DNA of 64,000 nucleotides from Flavobacterium sp. YJ01 (GCF_029320955.1 NZ_CP119757.1:4402001-4466000), one strand, 5' to 3'. Counted from the stretch's first letter, positions 8,348 through 17,830 are shown. Notes: a model not told the origin generated them from the letters alone. Made by a program: numbers and translations.

Positions 8348-9292
8348 TTACGCTTTCTTTTGCAGCGGACTTATGATTTGAACATTCTGAAAAACAATTG
8401 CGCCTTTTACAACGCCAGCAATTGTAGATCGAATTGCGTCAATGATTTGCATCTTTAATTCGCTTTTTGGGTAAATTAAACTTACCTCGCGAGCAGGTTT
8501 AGGTTCCTTAAAGTTTCGAAGTTTCAGTTTATCGGATTCTTTTAAGTCTAAGGTGTGCAAGTACGGAAGTAATGTTGTGCCCAAGCCTTCGTCGGCTAAT
8601 TTAATCAGGGTTTCAAAACTACCGCTTTGAATCTGGAAATTACTTTGATCGGCATCTGAAACGCTTTTGCAAAGATTTAAAATTCCATCTCTAAAACAAT
8701 GTCCGTCTTGTAAAAGCAGGATTTCATTCAGATTTAAATCAGAAACTTCAATTTCTTGTTTTCCAAAAATGGCATGTTGTTCTGGAATGTAGGCTACAAA
8801 CGGTTCAAAATACAAAACGATTTCTTTAATCTTCTCATCTTCCAAAGGCGTTGCTGCAATTGCGGCATCTAAATGTCCGTTTTTAAGCTTAACAATAATT
8901 TCTTCTGTATTTAATTCTTCAATTAAAAGTTTAACTTTTGGATATTTTTTAATGAAATTATTTAAAAACATAGGCAAAAGTGTCGGCATAATCGTCGGAA
9001 TTATTCCTAAACGAAATTCTCCTCCAATAAAACCTTTCTGTTGTTCTACAATATCTTTGATACGATCGGCTTCGTTTACGATATTCTTAGCTTGATTTAC
9101 TATTTTCTGACCAATATCAGTAAGCTGAATAGGTTTTTTGCTTCTGTCAAATATTAAGATATTAAGTTCTTCTTCAATCTTTTGTATTTGCATACTTAAG
9201 GTTGGCTGAGTTACAAAGCATTTTTCGGCGGCAAGTGTGAAGTTTTTGTGTTCGGCAACTGCTAACACATATTGTAATTGAGTTATAGTCAT
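8348..9292 (-). CDS. oxyR: Hydrogen peroxide sensor, LysR family OxyR
   Basis: This is a 314-residue LysR-type regulator. The N-terminal winged HTH (residues 1-60, including NFTLAAEKCFVTQPTLSMQI) is followed by the effector domain. The redox pair is exactly placed: C199 and C208 in DGHCFRDGILNLC match the E. coli OxyR cysteines that form the H2O2-induced disulfide. It is divergently arranged with dps, the classic OxyR target in which ferritin-like Dps protects DNA from peroxide and iron. That supports local control of dps by this protein. Its own -7 box is TATTTTTG at 9313-9320 on the minus strand. Confidence 0.93.
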   Translation of the reverse strand: MTITQLQYVLAVAEHKNFTLAAEKCFVTQPTLSMQIQKIEEELNILIFDRSKKPIQLTDIGQKIVNQAKNIVNEADRIKDIVEQQKGFIGGEFRLGIIPTIMPTLLPMFLNNFIKKYPKVKLLIEELNTEEIIVKLKNGHLDAAIAATPLEDEKIKEIVLYFEPFVAYIPEQHAIFGKQEIEVSDLNLNEILLLQDGHCFRDGILNLCKSVSDADQSNFQIQSGSFETLIKLADEGLGTTLLPYLHTLDLKESDKLKLRNFKEPKPAREVSLIYPKSELKMQIIDAIRSTIAGVVKGAIVFQNVQIISPLQKKA

Positions 9293-9312
9293 GTTGATAG
9301 TAATTTGTGATG

Positions 9313-9372
9313 CAAAAATAAGAAAATATAATTTTTATTTATATTTATTTTATGAAACTTACTTTAATTTTG
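9313..9372. promoter_or_regulatory. Divergent oxyR/dps promoter region
   Basis: Two perfect TAnnTTTG boxes face apart: TATTTTTG (minus strand, 9313-9320) for oxyR and TAATTTTG (plus, 9365-9372) for dps. The 44 nt between them is almost pure A/T and would be the expected place for OxyR binding; no site is certain. Confidence 0.6.
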
Positions 9373-9398
9373 TAGTAAATTAGTGTAAAAAAGAGATT

Positions 9399-9878
9399 AT
9401 GAAGACAAATATTTTAGGATTACCTATAAAAGAATCAGAATTATTAGTAAAAGAATTAAATGTGCTTTTATCCAACTTTCAAGTGTATTATCAAAATTTG
9501 AGAGGAATTCATTGGAACATTCGCGGAAAGCGTTTTTTTGATTTACATGTAAAATTCGAAGAATTATATACAGATGCTCAATTAAAAATAGATATGATAG
9601 CCGAAAGAGTTTTGACAATTGGAGGAACACCTTTGCATACTTTTGAAGATTATATCAAAAACAATAAATTAATCGTTGGAAAGAATATTTCTAATGATGA
9701 AAAAGCGGTTCAATTAATTGTTCATTCTTTGTCAGATTTATTAAAAATTGAAAGAGAAATATTAAACAAATCAGACGAAATTAACGATGAAGGAACCAAT
9801 TCAATGATGAGCGACTTCATTTCTGAGCAAGAAAAAACAATCTGGATGATGAATGCTTGGTTAGAAGAAACGCTTTAA
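9399..9878 (+). CDS. dps: Dps ferritin-like DNA protection protein
   Basis: This 159-residue Dps/ferritin-like protein forms dodecamers that oxidise Fe(II) with H2O2 and shield DNA. The inter-subunit ferroxidase residues are visible: H39 in GIHWNIRG, then the FFDLHVKFEELYTDAQLKIDMIAER helix supplying His, Asp and Glu ligands. Length is normal for the family. It is divergent from oxyR, with a perfect -7 box 27 nt upstream of the ATG, and is followed by a hairpin terminator. Confidence 0.95.
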   Translation: MKTNILGLPIKESELLVKELNVLLSNFQVYYQNLRGIHWNIRGKRFFDLHVKFEELYTDAQLKIDMIAERVLTIGGTPLHTFEDYIKNNKLIVGKNISNDEKAVQLIVHSLSDLLKIEREILNKSDEINDEGTNSMMSDFISEQEKTIWMMNAWLEETL

Positions 9879-9899
9879 CTTGTTGTTTTTTAATGAAAT

Positions 9900-9937
9900 A
9901 AAAGCAGAATGCGGTAAAAATTGCATTCTGCTTTTCT
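9900..9937 (+). terminator. dps terminator
   Basis: A stem of 12 bp (AAAGCAGAATGC with GCATTCTGCTTT) is followed by a short T-run. Confidence 0.8.
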
Positions 9938-10000
9938 GTTTATGTTAAATTTCTATAAAAATCTCTTTGATTTTATTTGTTTAACGCTATTTTTGTTTTG

Positions 10001-10282
10001 ATGAAATTCGTAGCCCGCATATTATTATTCATATTTATTGCCTTCTTATCTACCCCGACAATTGTTCAGGCGTTAAAGAAAGGGAATGGTGCGGTTGTGT
10101 CTTTTAGTATTGCTGAAGAAGAAGTACATAAAGAACTTAAAAATGTAGTTCATCCAACAGTTTTAGAGCATGAAGTTTTAATTCCGGTTTGCATCGAGAA
10201 AAAAACAATCATTTCTGAAAATATTGTAAAACTTGACAATATTTCTCCGAGCATATTTGCTCCACCTCCCAATTTAGTATAA
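10001..10282 (+). CDS. Small protein with N-terminal membrane segment, upstream of SulP
   Basis: I take the ATG at 10001 (MKFVARILLFIFIAFLSTP, 93 residues) over an upstream TTG at 9977. The N-terminus is a signal or single TM helix and the rest is a short soluble domain ending PSIFAPPPNLV. No family is recognised. It precedes the SulP transporter by 84 bp on the same strand and may share its transcript. Confidence 0.5.
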   Translation: MKFVARILLFIFIAFLSTPTIVQALKKGNGAVVSFSIAEEEVHKELKNVVHPTVLEHEVLIPVCIEKKTIISENIVKLDNISPSIFAPPPNLV

Positions 10283-10366
10283 TACTTCCGATTATTTTGA
10301 TCTTTAACCACATTTCATTCTGAGATGAGGGAAATCTTTAATGAATAATTTTTTTAGTATTGTATT

Positions 10367-12013
10367 ATGACAAAAAAAATCAATCTTTTTGCCAACCTTA
10401 AATCTGATTTTGCTTCAGGTTTAGTGGTTTTTTTGGTAGCTCTTCCGTTGTGTTTAGGTATTGCAATGGCTTCAGGAGCGCCATTATTTTCTGGAATTAT
10501 CGCTGGTGTTATTGGTGGTATCGTAGTAGGATATCTAAGCCAGTCGCACATTAGTGTATCAGGTCCAGCTGCAGGGTTAACTGCTATTGTTTTAACCGCA
10601 ATTACTGATTTAGGAGCTTTCGATGTATTTTTAATGTCTGTTTTTATCGCTGGATTAATTCAATTAGCATTAGGATTCTTAAGAGCCGGAAGTATATCAA
10701 ATTATTTTCCGACAAATGTGATTGAAGGTATGCTGGCAGGTATTGGAATTATTATTATTCTGAAACAAATTCCTCATGCATTTGGTTATGATGCAGATTA
10801 TGAGGGAGATCAAGCTTTTGTACAAAATGACGGAAGTAATTCTTTTTCATTTCTGTTTGATGTTTTAAATCATATTCAACTAGGAGCTGTTGTAGTAACT
10901 TTAGTTTCGCTAACAATTTTGCTTTGTTGGGAAAGAGTTTCTTTTCTAAAAAGAATAAAACTAGTTCCAGGTGCTTTAATTGCTGTTATTGCGGGAGTAG
11001 TTTTAAACGAGATATTTGTATCAACAGGAAGTTCTTTGGCAATTGGAAAAGAACATTTGGTTTCTTTGCCAGTTCCAAAATCTTTTGATGATTTCAAATC
11101 CATTATTATAATGCCAAACTTTGCATCGGTTACCAATCCGCAGGTTTGGGTTGTGGCTCTCACAATTGCAATTGTGGCTTCTATTGAAACACTTTTGTGT
11201 ATTGAAGCTTCTGATAGAATGGACGTTCAGAAACGATATACTAACACCAATGTAGAGCTTAAAGCTCAAGGAATTGGAAATGTTGTAAGTTCACTTTTAG
11301 GAGGTCTTCCGATGACATCTGTTGTAGTGCGTTCGTCAGCAAATAATAATGCAGGAGCAAAATCAAAAATGTCTACCATTATTCATGGTGTACTTTTATT
11401 AATAAGTGTTTTATCTATTCCGATGATTTTAAACAAAATTCCATTGGCAACTTTGGCAACTGTTCTAATCTTGGTCGGATATAAATTAGCAAAACCAGCA
11501 ACTTTTATGCATTTCTGGAAAAAGGGGAAATACCAGTTTGTCCCTTTTATTGCAACTTTGGTCTTTGTCGTTGCGACAGATTTGCTAAAAGGTGTTGCGT
11601 TGGGAATTATCATCAGTATTATTTTTGTTTTGAGAGGAAATCTTAAGAGAGCTTATATCTTCAAAAAAGAAGAATATGAAGACGGAGATATTATTCATAT
11701 TGATTTGGCGCAAGAAGTTTCATTTTTAAATAAAGCAGCAATCAAACAAACTTTGAATGAAATTCCTGAAAATTCTAAAGTAATTATAAATGCTCATGAT
11801 ACGGAATATATTGCGCACGATGTTTTGGATTTAATACGGGAATTCAAGGGGACTAGAGCAATTGATGAAAACATAAAAGTAAAGCTTAAAGGTTTTAAAG
11901 AAGCTTACGAACTAGAAAATACACCTGAAAATAATAATCATGTTACTATTGAACATTATTATGATGTAGCGAAAAGAGAAGTAGTTAAGAAAGAAGTTGT
12001 TAGAGGAGAATAA
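10367..12013 (+). CDS. SulP family inorganic anion transporter (probable bicarbonate)
   Basis: This is a 548-residue SLC26/SulP transporter. Multiple TM helices (about residues 10-420) include the conserved N-terminal signature (SGLVVFLVALPLCLGIAMASGAP). A C-terminal STAS domain spans about 430-520 (IIHIDLAQEVSFLNKAAI...). The family moves sulfate, bicarbonate or other anions. A beta carbonic anhydrase gene follows 112 bp downstream on the same strand, so bicarbonate (BicA-like uptake coupled to CO2 hydration) is the best guess. Substrate assignment is inference from context. Confidence 0.88.
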   Translation: MTKKINLFANLKSDFASGLVVFLVALPLCLGIAMASGAPLFSGIIAGVIGGIVVGYLSQSHISVSGPAAGLTAIVLTAITDLGAFDVFLMSVFIAGLIQLALGFLRAGSISNYFPTNVIEGMLAGIGIIIILKQIPHAFGYDADYEGDQAFVQNDGSNSFSFLFDVLNHIQLGAVVVTLVSLTILLCWERVSFLKRIKLVPGALIAVIAGVVLNEIFVSTGSSLAIGKEHLVSLPVPKSFDDFKSIIIMPNFASVTNPQVWVVALTIAIVASIETLLCIEASDRMDVQKRYTNTNVELKAQGIGNVVSSLLGGLPMTSVVVRSSANNNAGAKSKMSTIIHGVLLLISVLSIPMILNKIPLATLATVLILVGYKLAKPATFMHFWKKGKYQFVPFIATLVFVVATDLLKGVALGIIISIIFVLRGNLKRAYIFKKEEYEDGDIIHIDLAQEVSFLNKAAIKQTLNEIPENSKVIINAHDTEYIAHDVLDLIREFKGTRAIDENIKVKLKGFKEAYELENTPENNNHVTIEHYYDVAKREVVKKEVVRGE

Positions 12014-12125
12014 TAAAATTTAGGTGCTTTTGAGATCAAAAAAATGTCAAAATTTAGGTAACTTTACATCAAGTTCATTTTTTGAGACTATTATAACTTA
12101 GAAATTACCACAAAAAATAAAAAAA

Positions 12126-12761
12126 ATGAGAAAATTTTATGAGCAGTTGCTAGAAAACAATAAAAAGTGGGTTGAAACTTCATTAGCAAAAGATCCGAAT
12201 TATTTTGCTGATTTGGCAAAAGGACAACAGCCACCATTATTATGGATTGGATGTTCTGATAGCCGTGTTCCTGCAAACGAAATTGTTGGTGCAAAACCAG
12301 GTGAAGTTTTTGTGCACAGAAACATTGCGAATATGGTTGTTCACTCTGATATGAATATGTTAAGTGTTCTGGATTATGCTGTAAATGTTTTGAAAATTAA
12401 ACATATTATCGTGTGCGGACATTACGGATGCGGTGGTGTTAAAGCTGCAATGGGACATCAATCTGTTGGAATTATTGACAACTGGCTTCGTCATATTAAA
12501 GACGAATATCGTTTGCATGACAAATATTTGAATTCAATTGAAAACGAGGAAGAGCGTTTTAATGCTTTTGTTGAAATCAATACTAAAGAACAGGTTTACA
12601 ACTTAGCAAAAACGTCAATTGTTCAGAATGCTTGGAAAAATGGACAAGATTTAATGCTTCACGGTTGGGTTTACGGATTAAATTCAGGTTTTGTAACTGA
12701 CTTAGATGTAAATATCGCTTCGAATGACGAACTTGATGAAGTTTATCAATTAGATCTTTAA
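12126..12761 (+). CDS. can: Beta-class carbonic anhydrase
   Basis: This 211-residue zinc enzyme interconverts CO2 and bicarbonate. The zinc ligands are visible: C43 (with the D45/R47 dyad in CSDSRVP), H99 and C102 in CGHYGCGGV. Length fits cytoplasmic beta-class enzymes. It lies just after a SulP transporter, supporting joint control of the bicarbonate pool. A bidirectional terminator follows. Confidence 0.95.
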   Translation: MRKFYEQLLENNKKWVETSLAKDPNYFADLAKGQQPPLLWIGCSDSRVPANEIVGAKPGEVFVHRNIANMVVHSDMNMLSVLDYAVNVLKIKHIIVCGHYGCGGVKAAMGHQSVGIIDNWLRHIKDEYRLHDKYLNSIENEEERFNAFVEINTKEQVYNLAKTSIVQNAWKNGQDLMLHGWVYGLNSGFVTDLDVNIASNDELDEVYQLDL

Positions 12762-12770
12762 TAAATAGAT

Positions 12771-12806
12771 AAAAAAATCGCCCTCATAAAAGGGCGATTT
12801 TTTTTT
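12771..12806. terminator. Bidirectional terminator
   Basis: The hairpin ATCGCCCT / AGGGCGAT with a 6-nt loop, flanked by A7 and T9 runs, lies between can and the converging LETM1-related gene. Confidence 0.85.
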
Positions 12807-14007
12807 ATTCGTTTTCGTCAAGATTCTCATTAAATGCCGATGGCAGCATTGTTGGAATAAACTTAATTAATATCGGCAATAGCAAACTTCCTCCAGGAAG
12901 TAAAAAGATAGTCAACGATGGGATGGTTTTGCAAATATCTAAAAGCTGTTTTTTGACTTTCTTCTTTTCCTTCGCATCCAAATCTCTTGTTGTAGAATAA
13001 GCAAGCAATACTACAAGCTCTTTGCTCTGCATAATTTCTCTAACCAATCTGTTTTTATTTCTAACAATCAGCTTTATAACGCTATGCGTCATTTGGTCGT
13101 AAAAATGTTTTACAGGATTTGAATAATTAAAATAAGGAATCTTCTTTCTATGTGTTGTAATAAAAGTATTGGTTGTGTCCATACTCTGAGTTACAAAATT
13201 GTCAGAAACTCCCATTGTAGAACCTAAAGCGTATAAGAAATACGATTCTTCATTTTCGACAACACCATCGCTCCATAATGCCATACCGGCCATGTCGATC
13301 AAGTAATATTGTTCTAATTTATTTTTAAAATAATCAAGATTCAAAGTTTCTAAAGTTTCTACAGTTACTTTTGAGAATTTTGAATAGCGTATTGAAGCTT
13401 CGAAAAGTTTGATCAATAAATCATCATGTTGCGATTTTACAGTTTTGGTTTTCAAAGCCAAGCCAACAATTCCAAGAACGGTTTCTTCAATGCGTTTTAG
13501 ATATTTTTCTGGAATTTGACCGTGTTCTAAATATTGTCTAAAAGCCAAAACATCAATAAATAATAAAGCATTGGTTACTAAATGCGAAAAGTTTTTACTG
13601 ATAATGCTATCGTTTGTCTGAACTCTTTGATCAATTATATTTTCTAGAGATAGGGAAGGGGTATCTTTAGGCAATAAGATTTTAAACAAATTAAACCCTT
13701 CTGGATTCATCTGTTTATAAAACTTTAAAACTTCTGAAATAAAATTTTTAGGTTCCGAATTTCTTTTTTCTAAACAAAAAACATGATAAAGCGTATTGAG
13801 TAACGCTGTTTTAGAAATTTCGGTTTTAAACCAACCTTTTATCGGAATCGGAATCTGTGAATCTATAGCAATAATATGACCATATATAAATCCTGTTTCT
13901 CTTACTTTATAGTAAAATGAATCTACAGTTTCAAAAGGAATTGCTTCTGAAAACTTCTGTTCACTAAAAAACTTATCGATCCAGCCTGGTGCTGATGGGT
14001 TAATCAT
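12805..14007 (-). CDS. LETM1-related biofilm-associated protein
   Basis: This is a 400-residue protein. Its C-terminal section (about 345-385, TRDLDAKEKKKVKKQLLDICKTIPSLTIFLLPGGSLLLPILIKFIPTMLPSAF) has the hydrophobic PGG-containing core typical of the LETM1 domain. The larger N-terminal part is helical and matches the Bacteroidota family annotated as LETM1-related biofilm-associated. That family is conserved in flavobacteria but biochemically uncharacterised. It is monocistronic and ends at a shared terminator with can. Confidence 0.75.
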   Translation of the reverse strand: MINPSAPGWIDKFFSEQKFSEAIPFETVDSFYYKVRETGFIYGHIIAIDSQIPIPIKGWFKTEISKTALLNTLYHVFCLEKRNSEPKNFISEVLKFYKQMNPEGFNLFKILLPKDTPSLSLENIIDQRVQTNDSIISKNFSHLVTNALLFIDVLAFRQYLEHGQIPEKYLKRIEETVLGIVGLALKTKTVKSQHDDLLIKLFEASIRYSKFSKVTVETLETLNLDYFKNKLEQYYLIDMAGMALWSDGVVENEESYFLYALGSTMGVSDNFVTQSMDTTNTFITTHRKKIPYFNYSNPVKHFYDQMTHSVIKLIVRNKNRLVREIMQSKELVVLLAYSTTRDLDAKEKKKVKKQLLDICKTIPSLTIFLLPGGSLLLPILIKFIPTMLPSAFNENLDENE

Positions 14008-14068
14008 TGACTTAATTTTGCTGATGCAAAGCTATGTCTTTTTCTTGTTTTAGAATTAATTTTAAATG

Positions 14069-14108
14069 AAATAACCGCTATTTTTTGTGAAAATATAGCG
14101 GTTATTAT
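14069..14108 (-). terminator. sodC terminator
   Basis: An 11-bp stem (ATAACCGCTAT / ATAGCGGTTAT) lies immediately after the sodC stop codon on the minus strand. Confidence 0.7.
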
Positions 14109-14116
14109 GATTTTTC

Positions 14117-14644
14117 TTATTTGATAATTCCTGCACAAGCTACTCTTCCTCCCGCATTTCCAGTTGGTTGAGTGGTAAAATCATCTGTTCCTGCGTGTAC
14201 AATTAGGCCTTTTCCTAGAATGTCTTTGTTGCTGTCTCCGCATCCGATGCACCATTCATCTGTAGTAAGTGTAATCGATCCGTTACCTTTTGCATCTGCA
14301 GTAAAGTTTCCGATATCTCCTTTATGGTATTCTCCAACTCCCCATTTTCCATGTTTTTTAAAAGTTGGATTCCAGTGTCCTCCAGCAGAACTTCCGTCGG
14401 CAGAACTACAATCAGCTTTTTCATGAATATGGATAGCGTGAACTCCTGGTTCTAAACCGGTCATTTTTGCAACAACAGTAACTTTACCATTTTTTTCAGT
14501 AAAAACAGCTGTTCCGCCAACTTTGCTATTGCTTTTTGGTTCTAATGCAACAGTTAAAGTTTTTGCGTCATTTGATTTGTTATTAGTCTTACAGCCAATG
14601 ATTAAAGCTGTAATTATAGCGAAAGAAACGATTAATTTTTTCAT
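14117..14644 (-). CDS. sodC: Cu/Zn superoxide dismutase, lipoprotein
   Basis: I start at 14644 (MKKLIVSFAIITALIIGC, 175 residues) because it gives a clean lipoprotein signal with the lipobox Cys at residue 18; a 4-codon longer start would spoil it. Copper and zinc ligands are present: HAIHIHEKADC, then GGHWNPTFKKHG. The C-terminal GNAGGRVACAGII carries the active-site Arg and the disulfide Cys. The enzyme dismutates superoxide in the envelope. Confidence 0.94.
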   Translation of the reverse strand: MKKLIVSFAIITALIIGCKTNNKSNDAKTLTVALEPKSNSKVGGTAVFTEKNGKVTVVAKMTGLEPGVHAIHIHEKADCSSADGSSAGGHWNPTFKKHGKWGVGEYHKGDIGNFTADAKGNGSITLTTDEWCIGCGDSNKDILGKGLIVHAGTDDFTTQPTGNAGGRVACAGIIK

Positions 14645-14858
14645 ATATACGGGCATTTTTAATTAAAGATTAAGTAAATTTAACATAAAATAACGGAATA
14701 CTTTAACTCTAAAAGTTAAAAAAAAGTCAAACTATACGTTATAATTTAATATCGATTGAGCACAAAACCGAAAAATATTGCTTAAATTCGTTATGGTTTC
14801 AAAGCATTTTTTCAGAAGCCAAACTTCTCTAATTCGTTCATATTTAATATTTAAGGTT

Positions 14859-15299
14859 ATGATGAAAAAGATTCTTACTCTCGTTTTTTTTAGTGTAATG
14901 TTGCTTGCTTGTACTGCTTCTAAAAATAAAAAAAATAATGCCGCTTCACAACTCGATGGTACTTGGGAACTGAACTATATTACTGGACCACGAATTACAT
15001 TCGATGGTTTATATCCAAACAAAAAGCCAACAATAAATTTTGATACAAAAGAAAATAGAGTTTCAGGAAATAATAGCTGTAATTCTTACACAGGAAAATT
15101 GATTATAACAGACAATAAGATTGATTTTACTCAGCCAATGGCAGTTACAAAAATGATGTGTCTAGATAATCAAGGAGAACAAGTCTACATGACTACACTT
15201 CAAAAGATAACCTCTTTTGATATTACCGATGACGGAAAAACTTTAAATTTTATTTCTGGTGATATTGCCATGATGCGATTTAGCAAAAAAGAAAAATAA
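14859..15299 (+). CDS. META-domain lipoprotein (HslJ-like)
   Basis: The start is set at 14859 (MMKKILTLVFFSVMLLAC, 146 residues), where a lipoprotein signal begins; the 27 upstream codons look non-coding. The mature part is a META domain, with DGTWELNYITGP near the start, NSCNSYTGKL and MAVTKMMCLD in the middle, and DDGKTLNFISGD at the end. Family members include E. coli HslJ, linked to stress and drug resistance, but the molecular role is unclear. It is followed 23 bp later by a DUF4251 gene, probably in one transcript. Confidence 0.82.
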   Translation: MMKKILTLVFFSVMLLACTASKNKKNNAASQLDGTWELNYITGPRITFDGLYPNKKPTINFDTKENRVSGNNSCNSYTGKLIITDNKIDFTQPMAVTKMMCLDNQGEQVYMTTLQKITSFDITDDGKTLNFISGDIAMMRFSKKEK

Positions 15300-15322
15300 T
15301 TCTACTTTAATTTATATTTTTT

Positions 15323-15838
15323 ATGTCAGTTAGACTACCTATTTTATTACTAATATGTCTATTAAGTTTTCCAACTTTTGCACAGCAAAAAACGAAAAAA
15401 GAACTTAAGGCAGAACAAGCTCAGGAAAAACAGAAGGAAATTGAAGAATTAATTGATGCTAAGACTTTTGTTTTTGAAGCTCAAAAAGTTACACCGCAAG
15501 GCGGTAGATTAATTATTTTAAATGATTATTCCTATTTTTTAAAATTTAATATTGATAGTACTTCTTGTGATTTACCATTTTTTGGACGTGCTTTTAATGT
15601 GGCATACAATGGTGATGGCGGAATGAAGTTTGAAGGTAAACCAGAAAATATTAAGGTCGGAAAAAAATCGAAAAACATTAATTTTCAGGCAACTGTAAAA
15701 GGTGACAACGATACTTACGATCTGATGTTTCGAATTTTTTATAACGGATCGGCAACATTATCTATCAACAGTAATAATAGAGCTCCTATTAGTTACGATG
15801 GAATTATTCGTGCTCCAAAAGATAAGGAAAAAAAATAA
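15323..15838 (+). CDS. DUF4251 secreted protein
   Basis: This is a 171-residue protein with a signal peptide cleaved near TFAQQ (residue 21). The body matches the Bacteroidota DUF4251 family: LIDAKTFVFEAQKVTPQGGR, LPFFGRAFNVAY and the closing SINSNNRAPISYDGII. Function is unknown; it is probably periplasmic. It is preceded by a META lipoprotein gene and followed by another small secreted protein. Confidence 0.8.
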   Translation: MSVRLPILLLICLLSFPTFAQQKTKKELKAEQAQEKQKEIEELIDAKTFVFEAQKVTPQGGRLIILNDYSYFLKFNIDSTSCDLPFFGRAFNVAYNGDGGMKFEGKPENIKVGKKSKNINFQATVKGDNDTYDLMFRIFYNGSATLSINSNNRAPISYDGIIRAPKDKEKK

Positions 15839-15944
15839 AGAACTTACCCCAATCTCATCCTATTAAATATGTTTTAATGTGTTAAAAATCAATATTTTTT
15901 GAAGTATATAAATTTTTAAAAACAACCCAAAACAAATTTTAATT

Positions 15945-16430
15945 ATGAAAAAATTAAGTCTTATTCTTATTTTGGCAATTGCCTCGTTTTCATCATATGC
16001 GCAATCTTCTTTTACAGAAGATTTGGAAGTAGTGCAAAGTGTTTATGGAAAATCTAAAAGTGAACTAGTGAAACAATACATGAATTTGTCTGATGTTCAA
16101 GCTACTGCTTTTTCTAAAGTATATGATGATTATGAAACACAACGAAAAGCATTAGGCCAAACCAAATTTAAATTGATAAATGATTATGCTGCAAATTACG
16201 AAACTCTGACAGATGCAAAAGCAGATGAATTGGCAAAAGGAACTTTGAAAAATCATATTGCTTACGAAAAACTATATTGCAAAACGTATTCAAAAGCAAA
16301 AAAAGCAATTGGATCAATTAATGCAGCAAAATTTATTCAGTTAGAAGTTTATTTGCAGACCATTATTCGCAGTGAAATTTTAGAAGCTATTCCTTTTATT
16401 GGAGAATTAGACAAATCAAAAGTTCAATAA
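15945..16430 (+). CDS. Small secreted helical protein
   Basis: This is a 161-residue protein with a signal peptide (to about residue 19, SYAQ) and an all-helical mature region. The segment KQYMNLSDVQATAFSKVYDDYETQRK resembles the Spy-like helical repeat also seen in the protein at 2009-2467. No named family is recognised, and a periplasmic location is inferred. It ends at a strong terminator. Confidence 0.65.
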   Translation: MKKLSLILILAIASFSSYAQSSFTEDLEVVQSVYGKSKSELVKQYMNLSDVQATAFSKVYDDYETQRKALGQTKFKLINDYAANYETLTDAKADELAKGTLKNHIAYEKLYCKTYSKAKKAIGSINAAKFIQLEVYLQTIIRSEILEAIPFIGELDKSKVQ

Positions 16431-16451
16431 AATTAGCATTATATAAAACAG

Positions 16452-16490
16452 AAAAAGGCAGTTGTTTAGAAAATCAACTGCCTTTTTTTG
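16452..16490. terminator. Bidirectional terminator
   Basis: The hairpin AAAAAGGCAGTTG / CAACTGCCTTTTT with a 10-nt loop separates the converging secreted-protein gene and chitinase gene. Confidence 0.82.
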
Positions 16491-16504
16491 TATGTTAAAC
16501 AAAA

Positions 16505-17599
16505 TTATTTTTCTGTTTTTACTTTGTAAATTTCATTTACCATTCCATCTCGGAAACTGTCTAAAGTAAGTTCCCAAAACATAATTCCGCCTAATTTTTT
16601 AGTTTTTACATATTCAGCTTTTGCCTTAATGGATTTTAAATCATCTGATGTTGCAAAAGTTTTTGTTGTTGCATTGTACCAATATGGCGCTTTAGCTTTA
16701 TCATCCCAGAAATATTTCCATCCGTTAGCTTCTGTGTAAGTTTTAGCATAGTTTTTAAAATCAACACCTTCAAAATGTTCTCCAGCTTGATACAATCCGT
16801 TATTGATATTTTCTACATTTTTCCATTGTCTTGTATAAAATGCCCCTCCAATTACTAGTTTTTCAGCAGGAACTCCTGCTTTCAATAAAAATTCGACAGC
16901 TCTATCTGTAGATTCTTCTTTCGGATTTGTGCTGTATAATGGAGTGTGATGACCTGTTATTTTTGAATATCCATTTACTAAATCATAACTCATGATGTTA
17001 ATACGGTTTACCAATGGAGTGACCGCTTTCCAATCGATAGATTCATCTAGATATTTTTGGAAACCACCAGCAGCAAAACTTAGTTCATATTTTTTACCTA
17101 AAGTTGTACGTAATATTTTAACCAATTCTGTAAAGTTTGGTTTATCAACAGCTTGATATAAGTGACCAGGAAGTCCTTCAATTGCAGGATATTCCCAATC
17201 TAAATCTAATCCGTCAACTTTATAGGAATCACTTAATTCTTTTACTGATTTTGCAAATTTCAAGCGCCCTTCAGCAGTTGAAAAAGCAGCAGAACAAGGT
17301 TCACATCCGCCCCAACCTCCAAGAGATACAATAATTTTTAATTGTGGATTTTTAGCCTTTAAAGAAACTAAATGTTTCATAGTAATTGAATCTTTTGGAG
17401 AATCAACGGTCAATTTTCCATCTTTTAAATGACAGAAACTGAAAATGATTTGATTTAATTTACCAACTTCGTATTCATCAATAAGTTTAGAATCGCCTGT
17501 GTAGTAGGCAATAATATCCATTTTTTTATTTTTTTGAGCAAAAGTATTGGAGATACCAAAGCAGATTAAAAATAAAGCAATTAGAGTAGTTTGTTTCAT
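16505..17599 (-). CDS. Glycoside hydrolase family 18 chitinase
   Basis: This is a 364-residue secreted enzyme with a signal peptide of about 21 residues. The GH18 catalytic motif DGLDLDWEYP runs from D129 with catalytic acid E136, preceded by the SLGGWGG strand. KLGGIMFWELTLD near the C-terminus completes the TIM barrel. It hydrolyses beta-1,4-GlcNAc linkages of chitin or related glycans. No carbohydrate-binding or T9SS C-terminal domain is present, so it is likely periplasmic or freely secreted. Confidence 0.93.
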   Translation of the reverse strand: MKQTTLIALFLICFGISNTFAQKNKKMDIIAYYTGDSKLIDEYEVGKLNQIIFSFCHLKDGKLTVDSPKDSITMKHLVSLKAKNPQLKIIVSLGGWGGCEPCSAAFSTAEGRLKFAKSVKELSDSYKVDGLDLDWEYPAIEGLPGHLYQAVDKPNFTELVKILRTTLGKKYELSFAAGGFQKYLDESIDWKAVTPLVNRINIMSYDLVNGYSKITGHHTPLYSTNPKEESTDRAVEFLLKAGVPAEKLVIGGAFYTRQWKNVENINNGLYQAGEHFEGVDFKNYAKTYTEANGWKYFWDDKAKAPYWYNATTKTFATSDDLKSIKAKAEYVKTKKLGGIMFWELTLDSFRDGMVNEIYKVKTEK

Positions 17600-17765
17600 T
17601 TTTCTGGTTTTTTAGTGTTTTTTAGAAAGCTAAAAGTACTGCAATAAATTTGATATTTTGCTATGTCATCTTAAGGGGAATAACAATTTTAACGAATATT
17701 TTGCAAATTAGTGCAAAAAACTTGCGTCTTGTAGTTAAAATCTTTCGTCTTTAAAAATAAAAAAT

Positions 17766-17800
17766 AAACCCGCACAGTTTCGGACTTGTGCGGGTTTATA
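17766..17800 (-). terminator. Terminator of the fad operon
   Basis: The stem AAACCCGCACA / TGTGCGGGTTT lies just past the fadE stop on the minus strand. Confidence 0.8.
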
Positions 17801-17830
17801 ACAAATTAAAAGCTAAAAACTATCTTTATA

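Noticed and set aside
14172-14426. Open frames on both strands within sodC
   Set aside because: They are shadows of sodC in other frames; sodC has intact copper/zinc ligands.
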